A stretch of DNA of 64,000 bases from SAR202 cluster bacterium Io17-Chloro-G6 (GCA_002816585.1 MUCT01000002.1:21992-85991), one strand, 5' to 3'; positions 36,373-47,027 are shown, counted from the stretch's first letter. Made by a program: numbers and translations. Notes: generated from the letters alone by a model not told the origin.

Positions 36373-36963
36373 CTAGCCCGCGGTTACCGTGAGGCCCAGG
36401 CTGCCTTTTACCTCGTCGACGCGACGCTGGAACTCGGCGTCATCCAACACCGGCTCCATTTTGCCCAGGTCGACATCGGACAAGACCTCCACCCACGACG
36501 TGCAGCCACCGTACTCGGGCAGATATTTCACGGTCACCGGTTGTTCCAGCTTGTAGACGCGCAACAGTAGCACCGAAAGCGGGAGCATGGGCTTCCAATG
36601 GAGCCTGGACTGGGCGTAAGCGGCCGTCCAGATATAGTGAGGCTCTAGGTCATTAACCTTTTCCTGCTCGTCGATCTCCAGAACTTCTTCGGCCTTGGCC
36701 CAGTAGCTAAAGGTGATGTGGTCATCGTCGTGGGGCTGCTCGAGCACTTTGCGCAGGGCGGGCTGGTGAGCCGGTTGCAACAGGTCTTCTTTCTGATGGA
36801 GGTAGGTTGGGTAGAACAAGAATTCGCGGTGAATAACACGGAAATCCTTGCCGTCTTCATGTATTCCGCCTTTTCGCAAAAGGAGCACCTGGTCTCCCTG
36901 AGCCATGGCTTCAACGGTGACTGCCCACTCTTTCAGGGCCATCTGACATTTCTCCGGCAACAT
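36373..36963 (-). CDS. DUF1802 family protein
   Basis: The 196-residue protein has the family pattern: ALKEWAVTVEAMAQGDQVLLLRKGGIHED, with REFLFYPTYLHQKEDLL following (cores KEWAVTVEAMAQGDQ and LFYPTYLHQ). A C-terminal VTVKYLPEYGGCTSWVEV fits. Function is unknown, though it is widely found. The ATG has GGAGA upstream. Confidence 0.88.
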   Translation of the reverse strand: MLPEKCQMALKEWAVTVEAMAQGDQVLLLRKGGIHEDGKDFRVIHREFLFYPTYLHQKEDLLQPAHQPALRKVLEQPHDDDHITFSYWAKAEEVLEIDEQEKVNDLEPHYIWTAAYAQSRLHWKPMLPLSVLLLRVYKLEQPVTVKYLPEYGGCTSWVEVLSDVDLGKMEPVLDDAEFQRRVDEVKGSLGLTVTAG

Positions 36964-37149
36964 CTTTACTTTCTCCGTCTCCTGTCTCGGTTCCTTGTCT
37001 CAGTTCCGACTAAAAACCCTGTAAGCCCATGGCAAACCTGCCAATTTCCCAGATAACGCGGCAGGCATTTCCCATCCGGAATTCATAGATTTAATGTTAT
37101 CACCGGGCCATGGCAGGCTCAATCCCTGAACAGGAGTCCTGGGGCCAAA

Positions 37150-38118
37150 TTAGGGCGTTGAAGGGGGACCGGATAAGGACGGTCTTTCGGTCATCAAGAA
37201 CTCACGGAATGCGCGTTGAGAGGGGGACAGATAACGGTCTCTCGGTTGAATTAGGGTCAAGGGCCGCCTGCAGTCCCAACCCTCTACTTCCAAAACCGTG
37301 AGCATTCCGGCTCTAAGCTCAGCGGTGATGCCCAACCTAGAGATGACACCAATGCCGCCTCCGGCCGTGGCCGCCTGCTTGACCGCCTGGTTGCTACCCA
37401 GTTCAATGGCGATGGTGGGCACGACGCCAAGTTGTTGGAACAGGTTCTCGGCCGACCGGCGCGTCGCGGACCCCTCTTCTCTGGCCACCAGTCCCATATC
37501 CACTACCTGCTGGGCCGTGAGTCGGCTCAAGTCGGCCGCCGGATGGCTGGGCGCGGCCACCAGGACTATCTCGTCGTCCTGATAGTCCACCATCTCCAAT
37601 TCACTCGAATATTCTTCAACATGTTCGCCAACCATACCCAGGTCCATATCCCGGTTCAGGATGCGCTGGATGATATTCCGGGTGTTCCCAATCACCAGCT
37701 CAACGTGTATCCCCGGGTAGATCTGGCGGAAGCGTCCCACGACACTGGGCAGGACGTACTCGCCGGGCGTGGTGCTGGCGCCCAACACCAGATGGCCGGA
37801 CTGCAGGTTTTCCATCTCCTGGACAGTCTCCAGTAGCCGGCCGGAAAGGGCGAAGATCTGTTGGGAGTAAGCCAGGACCGCTTCCCCAGCCTCGGTGATC
37901 CTCAGCCCGCGAGGGCGGCGGTGGAACAGGGTAATGCCCAAGAATTTCTCCAGCTCTTGGACCTGTATCGATACCGCGGGTTGGGTGATCTCGAGCGCCT
38001 CGGCAGCCCGAGAGAAACTGAAGTGCTTGGCCACGGTTTGAAATATGTAGAGCTGGTGGAAGTTCAATTGGCTGGCGGAGGCCCCGCCGCCGGGGTTACG
38101 CCTGGTCTGTCCGGGCAT
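37150..38118 (-). CDS. LysR-family transcriptional regulator
   Basis: The 322-residue regulator has an N-terminal winged helix-turn-helix (HQLYIFQTVAKHFSFSRAAEALEITQPAVSIQVQELEKFLG, core SRAAEALEITQPAVS) and a periplasmic-binding-protein-like effector domain (from about residue 105: LVLGASTTPGEYVLPSVVGRF). This resembles the CbbR/CysB-like branch. It starts five bases after the tatD stop, so it is co-transcribed with tatD. Its ribosome site (GGGG) lies inside the end of tatD. Targets are unknown. Confidence 0.92.
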   Translation of the reverse strand: MPGQTRRNPGGGASASQLNFHQLYIFQTVAKHFSFSRAAEALEITQPAVSIQVQELEKFLGITLFHRRPRGLRITEAGEAVLAYSQQIFALSGRLLETVQEMENLQSGHLVLGASTTPGEYVLPSVVGRFRQIYPGIHVELVIGNTRNIIQRILNRDMDLGMVGEHVEEYSSELEMVDYQDDEIVLVAAPSHPAADLSRLTAQQVVDMGLVAREEGSATRRSAENLFQQLGVVPTIAIELGSNQAVKQAATAGGGIGVISRLGITAELRAGMLTVLEVEGWDCRRPLTLIQPRDRYLSPSQRAFREFLMTERPSLSGPPSTP

Positions 38119-38123
38119 GACGG

Positions 38124-38921
38124 TTACCCCGTGCCGGCAAAGTGCTCAAGCCGGAGCAGCCGCGCCAGATTCCCCGTAGTCACCCGTGCAACCTCTTCAA
38201 TAGGAATGCCTTTGATCTCGGCTAGGGTCTGGGCCACGGACTGAACGTGTCTTGGCTCCGTCCAGTTGGTGCGGTATTTTTTGAAGGGCTGCGGCGCCGC
38301 GTCGGTCTCCAGGACTATATTCTCCAAAGGGATAACCTTGGCCACATCCTGCAACTCGGGCAGCCGGATCAGAGGCCGGGCCAATGAGATGTAGAAACCG
38401 CAATCGATGGCTTCCCGAGCGGTGGCCTCGTCGGCCTGGAAGTAATGCATTGCCCCACCAACCTCGCCTGCGTTCTCCTCCCGCAACACCCGGAACACCT
38501 CAGGGTGGGACTCACGAGAATGGAAGATGATGGGCAACTTCAGGCTGCGTGCCAGACGGATGTGCTGCCTGAAGACCTGGTCTTGGGTGTCGTGGTCAGG
38601 GGAGGCTGGCAGGAAATCAAGTCCGACCTCGCTGATGCAGACCACTTTGGCCGACGACTTGGCCATCCTCTCAAGCTCGGCATAGACCTGATCTGTGACT
38701 TGCTCGCGGGCCTCCATGGGATGGATGCCAACACCGGCATAGAGGGGTTCGTGCATCTCTGCCAGGTCGATGCAGTCTTGGGTGCCCTGTAACGTGGTTC
38801 CCGCACACACGGCGAACGCCACATTTGCTTCACGGGCCCGGTCCAAAATCTCGGCCATCTCCGCAGCGGGGTAATGGTCGAGGTGAGTATGGCAATCGCC
38901 CAACAGATAATCGTTCGGCAT
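38124..38921 (-). CDS. tatD: TatD-family metal-dependent hydrolase
   Basis: The 265-residue TIM-barrel metal hydrolase has the family's metal motifs: GDCHTHLDHYP (HxH), YAGVGIHPME, ISEVGLDFLP (Glu ligand), LPIIFHSRES (His), AMHYFQADE and IVLETDAAP (Asp). TatD proteins are Mg2+-dependent 3'-5' DNases in well-studied cases. It forms a two-gene operon with the LysR gene. Confidence 0.9.
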   Translation of the reverse strand: MPNDYLLGDCHTHLDHYPAAEMAEILDRAREANVAFAVCAGTTLQGTQDCIDLAEMHEPLYAGVGIHPMEAREQVTDQVYAELERMAKSSAKVVCISEVGLDFLPASPDHDTQDQVFRQHIRLARSLKLPIIFHSRESHPEVFRVLREENAGEVGGAMHYFQADEATAREAIDCGFYISLARPLIRLPELQDVAKVIPLENIVLETDAAPQPFKKYRTNWTEPRHVQSVAQTLAEIKGIPIEEVARVTTGNLARLLRLEHFAGTG

Positions 38922-39190
38922 GATGTGCTACACCATCGGTGGGATGATTCTGATCAGGTCAACCGTCACCTCTAATTCCCTGTCTCGTCAAGAATCAGAG
39001 GTTATGGTGGCGGATCGTGGTCGAATGATACCGTATTTTGAGGCATCTTTGCGCCGATATCCAGATTTATTGTCTAAAGTTACCGGCTGGCCACCGGCAA
39101 AAAGTCTGCCGATCAACCGTCATTGGGCCTGCCCCCGGCTGTCGATTTCGTGCCCTGGAAAGTTATTCTTACAGTCCATTACGAAACTCG

Positions 39191-39219
39191 TTGACACGCT
39201 CAAACCAGGGTGTTAGCAT
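39191..39219 (+). promoter_or_regulatory. Promoter of the suf operon
   Basis: TTGACA (39191-39196), 17-base spacer, TAGCAT (39214-39219), a perfect -35 and a four-of-six -10. Start expected near 39226, about 105 bases before sufB. Confidence 0.65.
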
Positions 39220-39220
39220 A

Positions 39221-39245
39221 ATTGTTGACCAAGTTGGTCGACAAT
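39221..39245. promoter_or_regulatory. 25-base operator-like palindrome over the suf start site
   Basis: ATTGTTGACC-AAGTT-GGTCGACAAT: 10-base arms with one mismatch, centred about seven bases after the expected start. This is where an iron- or Fe-S-sensing repressor would sit. It does not match the Fur box closely. Confidence 0.6.
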
Positions 39246-39330
39246 GTTAAATTACCCCTCGGCCGAACCTGAAATCGGCTGAATTAGACCCAAAATGGTC
39301 TTCCTGCCGGACCTAAACTAGGAGCAATCG

Positions 39331-40788
39331 ATGACCACACCCAAGGTCATTTCCCGAAATGCCACTTCCAGCGAGCTGGACGCTGACTACAAGTGGGGAT
39401 TCACAATTGACATCGAGTCGGACCTGGCCCCCAAAGGACTGAACGAGGACATCGTCCGGCTGATCTCGGCAAAGAAGGAAGAGCCCGAGTGGCTGCTTGA
39501 ATGGCGGCTCAAGGCGTTCCGCCACTGGCAAAAACTCAAGTTCCAAGCCCCAAAATGGGCGAACGTGGAATATCCACCCATCGATTACCAGGACATCTAT
39601 TACTACGCCGCGCCCAAGTCCGACGCGCCCAAGAGCTTGGATGAGGTCGATCCAGAAATACTGGAGGCCTTCGAGAAGCTGGGCATCCCTCTTCAAGAAA
39701 GGGAGCGGCTGGCCGGCGTGGCAGTGGACGCGGTATTGGACAGCGTGTCGGTTGCCACCACCTACAAGGAAACGCTGGAGAAGCAGGGCGTCATCTTCTG
39801 CCCCATCAGCGAAGCCGTTCAGGAACATCCGGAGTTGGTCAAAAAGTACCTGGGTTCCGTGGTGCCCTACGGCGATAACTTCTACGCCACATTGAACTCG
39901 GCTGTTTTCAGCGATGGCTCCTTCGTGTACATCCCCAAGGGCGTGCGCTGCCCTATTGAATTAATGACCTACTTCCGCATTAATCAGGCCGATTCCGGCC
40001 AGTTCGAGCGGACCCTGATCATCGCCGAAGAGGGCTCCTACGTGAGCTACTTGGAAGGCTGTACCGCCCCTGCCCGAAAGACCCACCAACTCCACGCCGC
40101 CGTGGTTGAATTGGTGGCCTTGGACAACGCTGAGATCAAGTACTCCACCCTGCAAAACTGGTTCCCTGGAGACAAGGACGGTAACGGTGGAGTTTACAAT
40201 TTTGTGACCAAACGGGGCATAGCGCGCAAAAACGCCAAGATCTCCTGGACACAGGTGGAGACCGGTTCGGCCATCACTTGGAAGTACCCCAGCGTGATAT
40301 TGGACGGCGACAACTCGGTGGGCGAATTCTACTCGGTTGCCCTGGTCAACAACCATCAGCAGGCCGACACCGGCACCAAGATGATTCACAAGGGCAAAAA
40401 CACCAAAAGCACCATAGTGGCCAAGGGCATCTCGGCCGGGCAGGGCAACGCCACTTACCGGGGCCTGGTCAAAATATTGCCCTCCGCCGACGGGGCCAAG
40501 AATTTCACTCAATGCGATTCCCTACTGGTGGGAGACAAGTGCGGGGCCCATACCGTGCCCTACATTGAGGTGAAGAACCCCACCGCCCAGTTGGAGCACG
40601 AGGCTTCCACCTCCAAGGTCAGCGACGACCAACTCTTCTACTGTCAGCAACGGGGGATGTCCGTCGAGGACGCCCACTTCATGATTATCAACGGCTTCTG
40701 CCGGGGTATCTTCCAGGAACTTCCCTTTGAGTTCGCCATGGAAGCCTCTCAGCTCCTAAAAGTGAGCCTAGAAGGAGCGGTGGGTTAA
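39331..40788 (+). CDS. sufB: Fe-S cluster assembly protein SufB
   Basis: The 485-residue core scaffold of the SufBCD complex, where Fe-S clusters are built. Landmarks: [33 protein letters not shown] (cores [26 protein letters not shown]), [30 protein letters not shown] and [12 protein letters not shown]. The C-terminal block [17 protein letters not shown] holds a conserved Cys, as in E. coli SufB. AGGAG stands six bases before the ATG. First gene of the operon. Confidence 0.96.
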   Translation: MTTPKVISRNATSSELDADYKWGFTIDIESDLAPKGLNEDIVRLISAKKEEPEWLLEWRLKAFRHWQKLKFQAPKWANVEYPPIDYQDIYYYAAPKSDAPKSLDEVDPEILEAFEKLGIPLQERERLAGVAVDAVLDSVSVATTYKETLEKQGVIFCPISEAVQEHPELVKKYLGSVVPYGDNFYATLNSAVFSDGSFVYIPKGVRCPIELMTYFRINQADSGQFERTLIIAEEGSYVSYLEGCTAPARKTHQLHAAVVELVALDNAEIKYSTLQNWFPGDKDGNGGVYNFVTKRGIARKNAKISWTQVETGSAITWKYPSVILDGDNSVGEFYSVALVNNHQQADTGTKMIHKGKNTKSTIVAKGISAGQGNATYRGLVKILPSADGAKNFTQCDSLLVGDKCGAHTVPYIEVKNPTAQLEHEASTSKVSDDQLFYCQQRGMSVEDAHFMIINGFCRGIFQELPFEFAMEASQLLKVSLEGAVG

Positions 40789-41577
<789 letters not shown>

Positions 41578-41601
41578 CGGCCTCGGCGGCGACGAGACCC
41601 C

Positions 41602-42972
41602 ATGACCCTAGCACCAGTCAAACACGCCCACTACTTTGCCGATTTCCAGTCGTTGAGCCAGGGACCCGGAGCCGGAGCCCCATCTTGGCTTCAGGACATC
41701 CGGGAAGACGCCTGGTCCAGGTTCAGCGACACCGGATTCCCAACCGCCAGGAGGGGCAACGAACGCTGGAAATACACCAATGTCGGCCCCATCGCCAAGA
41801 TTGACTTCGGTCTGCCATTCAGCACTACTTTAGCCAATGGAACAAAGACCTTGGCCCCGTCGTATCAGCTAGATGGGCCAGCGGTATATCACCTAGTCTA
41901 CGTTGACGGCCGTTTTTCCGATGATCTTTCTTCGACTGCTGCCGGGTCCGGCGGAGTAACCGCTGCCAGCTTGGCTACAGCCGTCGCCGATAGCAGCCTC
42001 GATCTGGAAAGCCACATCGGGCGTTATGCGCCTCTGGATGATGATGATGGATTCGCAGCATTGAACACCGCGTTTCTCCACGACGGCGCCTACATCCACG
42101 TGGCCGATGGGCATTCGGAAAAGGTGATCATACGCATCTCGTATGTAACTACCGATATTACAAACGGGGACAGCAGTCCCAAGGTAACCCATCCGCGGAC
42201 CCTGGCCGTCGCCGGGCGAAATACCGATGTCACAGTGGTGGAAAGTTACACCGGTCCTAAAGATAGCGTTTATTTCACCAACGCCGTAACCGAGATTTCA
42301 GTTGGAGACGGGGCGAAGGTCGATCACTACCGGCTGATTCTGGAGGGCGAAAACGCGTTCCACGTCGGTACCAGCCGGGTCAAGCAAGACAAGGACAGCA
42401 GTTTCAGTTCGGCTTCCTTCGCCTTGGGCACGGCCTTGGCACGGAACGACTTGGAAGTGCTTATGGATGCGCCAGGCGCCTACTGTGCTTTGAATGGACT
42501 CTATCTGACCGCCGACAACCAGCACATCGACAATCTGATCAGCATCGACCATGCCAAACCCCATTGCACCAGCCGTTTGAACTACAAGGGCATACTGGAC
42601 GGCAAGTCCCGGGCTGTTTTTGGCGGCACGGTGATGGTGCGTAGCGACGCCCAGAAGAGCGACGCGGAGCAGACTGACAAGAACCTGCTCCTCTCCCAAC
42701 AGGCTGAGGTCGACTCTAAGCCCAGCCTGCTGATCTACGCCGACGATGTGAAGTGCAGCCACGGCGCCACCGCCGGCCACATCGATGCCGACACGCTTTT
42801 CTACCTGCGCAGCCGGGGTCTAGACCTGGATGCAGCAAGCAGGATGCTGATCCAAGCATTCGCCGCCGAGATCATCGAGACCGTGAAGCCGGAGCCTCTG
42901 CGCGAATACTTGGACACGATTTTCGCCGCCGCCATCCCAAACAAGAGCCTTCCGATTGGGAGATCCAAATGA
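41602..42972 (+). CDS. sufD: Fe-S cluster assembly protein SufD
   Basis: The 456-residue partner of SufB, with a similar beta-helix core. Landmarks: RRGNERWKYTNVGPI at the N-terminus (typical SufD), HYRLILEGENAFHV, TADNQHIDNLISIDHAKPHCTSRLNYKG (core IDHAKPHCTS), VFGGTVMVR and DDVKCSHGATAGHIDADTLFYLRSRG (core CSHGATAGH, with the His that acts with SufB Cys). Its stop overlaps sufS as ATGA. Confidence 0.95.
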   Translation: MTLAPVKHAHYFADFQSLSQGPGAGAPSWLQDIREDAWSRFSDTGFPTARRGNERWKYTNVGPIAKIDFGLPFSTTLANGTKTLAPSYQLDGPAVYHLVYVDGRFSDDLSSTAAGSGGVTAASLATAVADSSLDLESHIGRYAPLDDDDGFAALNTAFLHDGAYIHVADGHSEKVIIRISYVTTDITNGDSSPKVTHPRTLAVAGRNTDVTVVESYTGPKDSVYFTNAVTEISVGDGAKVDHYRLILEGENAFHVGTSRVKQDKDSSFSSASFALGTALARNDLEVLMDAPGAYCALNGLYLTADNQHIDNLISIDHAKPHCTSRLNYKGILDGKSRAVFGGTVMVRSDAQKSDAEQTDKNLLLSQQAEVDSKPSLLIYADDVKCSHGATAGHIDADTLFYLRSRGLDLDAASRMLIQAFAAEIIETVKPEPLREYLDTIFAAAIPNKSLPIGRSK

Positions 42973-44210
42973 CCACGAGCAGCCGAGGCTTGGCGTTTGA
43001 CGTAAATAAGGTCCGGGATGACTTCCCGATATTGAAGCAGCGGGTGAACGGCAATCGCCTGGTCTACCTCGACAACGGGGCCACGTCCCAGAAACCACAG
43101 TCTGTGATTGACGCCATCGTCAACTATTACACCACAACGAACTCAAACGTGCACAGGGGTGTCCACACCCTCAGCCAACTGGCCACTGACGGCTACGAGG
43201 GCGCGCGGGCCAAGGTCCGGCAGTTCATCAATGCCGGCGACGACCGGGAGATAATTTTCACCAGGAACACCACAGAGGGCATCAACCTGGTGGCCCATTC
43301 TTACGCCAGGCAGCATGTGGGTCCCGGAGACGACATCATTGTCTCCAACATGGAGCACCACTCCAACATCGTCCCCTGGCAGATGGTCTGTGAGGAAAAA
43401 GGGGCCAACCTGCGGGTCGTGCCCATCGACGACACCGGCGAACTGCTGATGGACGAGTATGAGAAAATGCTCGGTCCCCGCACCAAGCTGGTATCTATTA
43501 CCCATGTCTCCAATGCCCTTGGCACCATCTTGCCGGCCGCCCAGATCGTCCGGTTGGCCCATGCCCACGGCGTTCCTGTGTTGCTGGATGGCGCTCAAGC
43601 CGTTCCTCATATGCCAGTCGACATGCAGGAGTTGGACTGCGACTTCTACGTTTTCTCAGGACACAAGTTGTTCGGTCCAACAGGCATCGGGATACTCTAC
43701 GGAAAAGCGGAGTATCTAGAGGCCATGCCACCATTCCTTGGTGGCGGCGAAATGATCAAGTCGGTCACGTTTGAAAAAACAATCTATAACGACCTGCCCT
43801 ATAAATTCGAGGGCGGCACCCCCGACATTGCCGGGGCGATCGGGCTAGGCGCAGCGATTGATTATGTGAATAACCTGGGATTTGATCAGATCACCGCCCA
43901 CGAGGAAGAGTTGCTCCGCTACGGGACTGACGCCTTGTCGTCCATCGCCGGGGTGCAGATAATCGGCACGGCCCCGCACAAGGCCGGCATCCTGTCTTTC
44001 GTGATGGAAACGGCGCATCCCCACGACATCGGCACCATCCTGGACGAGCAAGGTATCGCGATTCGCACCGGCCACCACTGCGCCCAACCGGTGATGGCGC
44101 GGTTCCAGATTCCCGCCACCGCTCGCGCCTCCATGGCCTTCTACAACACCAAAGAGGATATCGACGCCCTGGTCAAAGGCATAGACCGGGTCCTTGAGGT
44201 CTTCAGTTAA
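42969..44210 (+). CDS. sufS: Cysteine desulfurase SufS
   Basis: The 413-residue PLP enzyme takes sulfur from cysteine for the SUF machine. Landmarks: YLDNGATSQKP, EHHSNIVPWQ, FSGHKLFGPTGIGILYG (PLP lysine) and IRTGHHCAQPVM with the active Cys on the class II lobe. A longer open frame runs back to 42753, but it lies inside sufD; the ATG overlapping the sufD stop is the start. It hands sulfur to SufU just downstream. Confidence 0.96.
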   Translation: MTTSSRGLAFDVNKVRDDFPILKQRVNGNRLVYLDNGATSQKPQSVIDAIVNYYTTTNSNVHRGVHTLSQLATDGYEGARAKVRQFINAGDDREIIFTRNTTEGINLVAHSYARQHVGPGDDIIVSNMEHHSNIVPWQMVCEEKGANLRVVPIDDTGELLMDEYEKMLGPRTKLVSITHVSNALGTILPAAQIVRLAHAHGVPVLLDGAQAVPHMPVDMQELDCDFYVFSGHKLFGPTGIGILYGKAEYLEAMPPFLGGGEMIKSVTFEKTIYNDLPYKFEGGTPDIAGAIGLGAAIDYVNNLGFDQITAHEEELLRYGTDALSSIAGVQIIGTAPHKAGILSFVMETAHPHDIGTILDEQGIAIRTGHHCAQPVMARFQIPATARASMAFYNTKEDIDALVKGIDRVLEVFS

Positions 44211-44247
44211 TGGCCGGAATCATCAAGCAGAACCAGGAGAACCGGTA

Positions 44248-44697
44248 ATGGCCGGACTAAGCGACCTCTATCAAGAGATACTCCTGGAGCACAACAGCAA
44301 GCCCAGGAATTTCCGTAAGCTTGAGGAAGCGAGCCAGACCTCCGAGGGCTACAATCCCCTGTGCGGCGACCAGATCACCCTTTATCTTAAAGTTGTGGAC
44401 GGGTTAATCGATGACGTCGGATTCCAGGGCACCGGCTGCGCCATCTCCCGGGCCTCTGCTTCCATGATGACTCAGAGCATCAAGGGCCAGAGCGTCGAGA
44501 AGGCCCAAGAGATATTTGACGCCTTCCACTACATGATCACCGAACCCGGCGGCGAATTGGACTACGATACCCTTGGCGACCTGGAAACTCTATCGGGCGT
44601 CAACGAGTACCCCACCCGAATCAAGTGCGCGGTCTTAGCCTGGCACACCATGAAAGCCGCCCTAACCGGCGACGGCGAGGGCGTCACCACCGAATAG
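44248..44697 (+). CDS. sufU: SufU-type Fe-S scaffold / sulfurtransferase
   Basis: The 149-residue protein has the three conserved cysteines and Asp of SufU: NPLCGDQITLYL, GTGCAISRASASMM and RIKCAVLAWHTMKA. It receives sulfur from SufS through a Zn-bound site. AGGAGA stands seven bases before the ATG at 44248; the frame opens earlier inside sufS without support. No SufE gene is seen, so this is the SufU-type system of Gram-positives and related phyla. Confidence 0.93.
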   Translation: MAGLSDLYQEILLEHNSKPRNFRKLEEASQTSEGYNPLCGDQITLYLKVVDGLIDDVGFQGTGCAISRASASMMTQSIKGQSVEKAQEIFDAFHYMITEPGGELDYDTLGDLETLSGVNEYPTRIKCAVLAWHTMKAALTGDGEGVTTE

Positions 44698-44858
44698 GCG
44701 GCGCAGCCGCGTTTTCTTAGGCGGCTCTTACCAGTGATTTCGTTGGTATTCGGCATTCATTCTATGGATCTGCACGCTGATTCCTGGCTGCTGACTGCTG
44801 ACTGCTAATGCCCTGTGCTACGCTAGATTCGATTCTTTTCGATTTGGTCGACTAGTCA

Positions 44859-45320
44859 ATGCCTCAACAGCCCGATGTTCCCTTGGAAGGCCTCTACGGC
44901 GATCTGATCATGGACCACTACCGCCATCCTCATAACCGCGCGCCCCTCGACGAAGCAGATGTGGAGGCTGAGGAGTTCAATCCTTTCTGCGGTGACCGCG
45001 CGATTTTGCAATTACAGATAGACGGCCAAGGCAGGGTCTTCGAGGTAAGCGCCCGTTCCGAGGGCTGCTCCATAATCCAGGCTGCCACCTCCATGTTGTC
45101 CGACGCGCTGCAGGGCAAGTCGCTATCGGAGATGGAAGAACTTGGAAAGAGATTCCGGGCCTCGATGTATGACGGGGCTGGCGAAGATGACACAGAACCG
45201 CTGGGAGATTTGCTGGCTCTTCAAGTGGTGCGCCGGTACCCGGTGCGAATCAAATGTGCCCTACTGCCGCTGACCGCCCTGGAAGAGGGCATCAAAGCCT
45301 ACCGGGCCAAAGCCCACTAA
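44859..45320 (+). CDS. Second SufU/IscU-like scaffold protein
   Basis: A 153-residue paralogue of the preceding SufU, but clearly divergent. The same residues are kept: NPFCGDRAILQL, SEGCSIIQAATSML and RIKCALLPLTAL. It lies 161 bases after sufU, behind a spacer with GCTGACT tandem repeats, and may have its own promoter. It could be a second scaffold with a different partner. It lies 12 bases from the convergent binding-protein gene. Confidence 0.85.
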   Translation: MPQQPDVPLEGLYGDLIMDHYRHPHNRAPLDEADVEAEEFNPFCGDRAILQLQIDGQGRVFEVSARSEGCSIIQAATSMLSDALQGKSLSEMEELGKRFRASMYDGAGEDDTEPLGDLLALQVVRRYPVRIKCALLPLTALEEGIKAYRAKAH

Positions 45321-45332
45321 GACCAGAACCCG

Positions 45333-47027
45333 CTAACGGTCCAGCCAGGTCCTCGACCAGAAGATGTACTCCGAAAGGGCCGTGTTCGGTTCAAACCCTC
45401 TTAGGTCGTTGCTGAACACCCATCTGGAAGCGGCGGTCACCGGACTGAACAGATAGGCCTGGTCCAACACCCGGCGCTGAATCTCAACCAATTGGTCCTG
45501 CCGTTGGCGGTAGTCAAATTCGGCGGCCTGGACTTCAATCATAGAATCCAACCTCGAGTCCTGGTGCCCGGCCATGTTCCATCGGCCCTGGCTGTGCAGT
45601 AGCCCGAACAGAAAGCTATTTGTGGTTGAAGTTGGAGGCGCCGCCCCCACAGCCAACTGGAACTCCCGGGCCGGTCCCATAACCAGGTCGTTGAACTGCA
45701 CTGGGTTCATACGCCGCAGTTCCGGGTTGAACCCCACTGCGGTCAGATCGGCCAAAAGCCTTTCCTCCAAGGCCAGGTTCTCGCCTCCGGTCCGTTCGAT
45801 GCGAACCGTAACTTCGATGTCGATGGGCAGCTTTTGGCCGGAGTTCTCCAACAGCTGTCGTGCTTTCCCCGGGTCGGCGAAGTTGTTCTGCCGCATCTCC
45901 GCCCGTTCCAGCAGCCAACCGGATTCCTGCACGGGTATGCCGACACTGGTGAACCCCTGACCGGACCAAACAGTGTCCAAGTAGTCCCACGGATCGATGG
46001 CCTGGAACACGGCCTGCCGTACAGCGGTCTCGCTTAATCCCGGAGTCTGAGAGTTCATGGCCAGCATGACGCCGGCGCCGGACCTGCGGGAGACAACCGA
46101 CTGGAATTCGGCGCCGCTTCTTCCAACTATTTCCCATTCCCTGGGGCCTACGGACAAAACGTCGATCTGTCCGGCCTGAAAGGCAGCCACTTTGTCCACC
46201 GCGACAGGTCCAGACAAAAGTTCAGTCCTCATGACCGCGATGTTCAACTGGTCCAGGAAGGGCAGGCCGTCTTCAAAGTAATCAGGGTTCCGCAGGAATT
46301 CCATACCCTCATCTTCTCCAGTGTCCTGCCAGACCCAGGGGCCGGTGCCGATGACCGGACTGCCCTTCAGGTCTCCGTACTTCGCCACCACCTCCGGGGC
46401 CACTATTTTGGCGTGTCCATCAGCCAGGGCGAGTAGAGCGTCGGCGTCTTGCAAGGCCAGTTCGACTTGCAGAGTCAGATCGTCCAGTGCCGTGATGTTT
46501 CCGATAGACGTCAGCAAAGAGGCGTTCGGCCAGCCAGGAGTCCTGAGGCGTTCGTAACTGAATACGATGTCCTGGGCCGTAAGCGCCCTGCCGTTCACCG
46601 GCGCTACATTCTGCCAGAGAACCCCGGGGCGCAGCTTGAACACGTAGGCCAGGTCATCGGTCATTTCCCAGCTCTGACAAAGGTCGCACTCCAACATCAG
46701 GTTCGGCTGGTCCAATCCCTGACCGGAGCGTAGCCGCAGCAACCTGCTGTAAGCCAGCCCAGGCCCCAGGGCCGTTAACGTCTCTTGGACCTCTTGATGG
46801 ACGTCGCGGTGTGGAATATCCGCCGTGGCGACCAGCATGAGGGTTCCGCCGGTGGACCCCGCGGGGGCGGGTGCGATCACGGCGGTCGGGGTCGGCGCGG
46901 GTAACCCATTGGTTCCGGCGGCGCCGGAAGACGGGGTAACGTTAGACGAGGAGCAGCCTATGGCGAACAGAGCCGCTCCCGTGATTAATAGCCGTGGTAA
47001 TTGCCGTTTTGCTGAGGATAATTCCAT
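45333..47027 (-). CDS. ABC-type peptide/solute-binding lipoprotein (family 5)
   Basis: The 564-residue protein has a lipobox at LLITGAALFAIGC (Cys about residue 25), a Ser/Thr/Gly/Pro linker, and the SBP family 5 core: CDLCQSWEMTDDLAYVFKLRPGVLWQNVAPVNGRALTAQDIVFSYERL (core VFKLRPGVLWQ, DIVFSYERL), ENSGQKLPIDIEVTV and AETAVRQAVFQAID-type helices (SETAVRQAVFQAIDPWDYL). The start at ATG 47027 is chosen over a longer frame to 47066, which has no ribosome site. It probably binds a peptide or similar outside the membrane. No permease or ATPase genes are near. Confidence 0.88.
   Translation of the reverse strand: MELSSAKRQLPRLLITGAALFAIGCSSSNVTPSSGAAGTNGLPAPTPTAVIAPAPAGSTGGTLMLVATADIPHRDVHQEVQETLTALGPGLAYSRLLRLRSGQGLDQPNLMLECDLCQSWEMTDDLAYVFKLRPGVLWQNVAPVNGRALTAQDIVFSYERLRTPGWPNASLLTSIGNITALDDLTLQVELALQDADALLALADGHAKIVAPEVVAKYGDLKGSPVIGTGPWVWQDTGEDEGMEFLRNPDYFEDGLPFLDQLNIAVMRTELLSGPVAVDKVAAFQAGQIDVLSVGPREWEIVGRSGAEFQSVVSRRSGAGVMLAMNSQTPGLSETAVRQAVFQAIDPWDYLDTVWSGQGFTSVGIPVQESGWLLERAEMRQNNFADPGKARQLLENSGQKLPIDIEVTVRIERTGGENLALEERLLADLTAVGFNPELRRMNPVQFNDLVMGPAREFQLAVGAAPPTSTTNSFLFGLLHSQGRWNMAGHQDSRLDSMIEVQAAEFDYRQRQDQLVEIQRRVLDQAYLFSPVTAASRWVFSNDLRGFEPNTALSEYIFWSRTWLDR

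Larger units (their letters stand above)
38922..39330. other. 409-base intergenic region upstream of the suf operon
   Basis: Divergent spacer between tatD (left) and sufB (right). No plausible gene. The right third carries the suf promoter and its overlapping palindrome. The left part is unremarkable. Confidence 0.6.

Noticed and set aside
38920..39216. 98-codon frame between tatD and sufB
   Set aside because: Overlaps the suf promoter, no ribosome site and no recognisable domain.
44760..44812. GCTGACT tandem units before the second sufU gene, considered as a regulatory repeat
   Set aside because: Only two to three copies, not in a promoter-like setting, likely chance.
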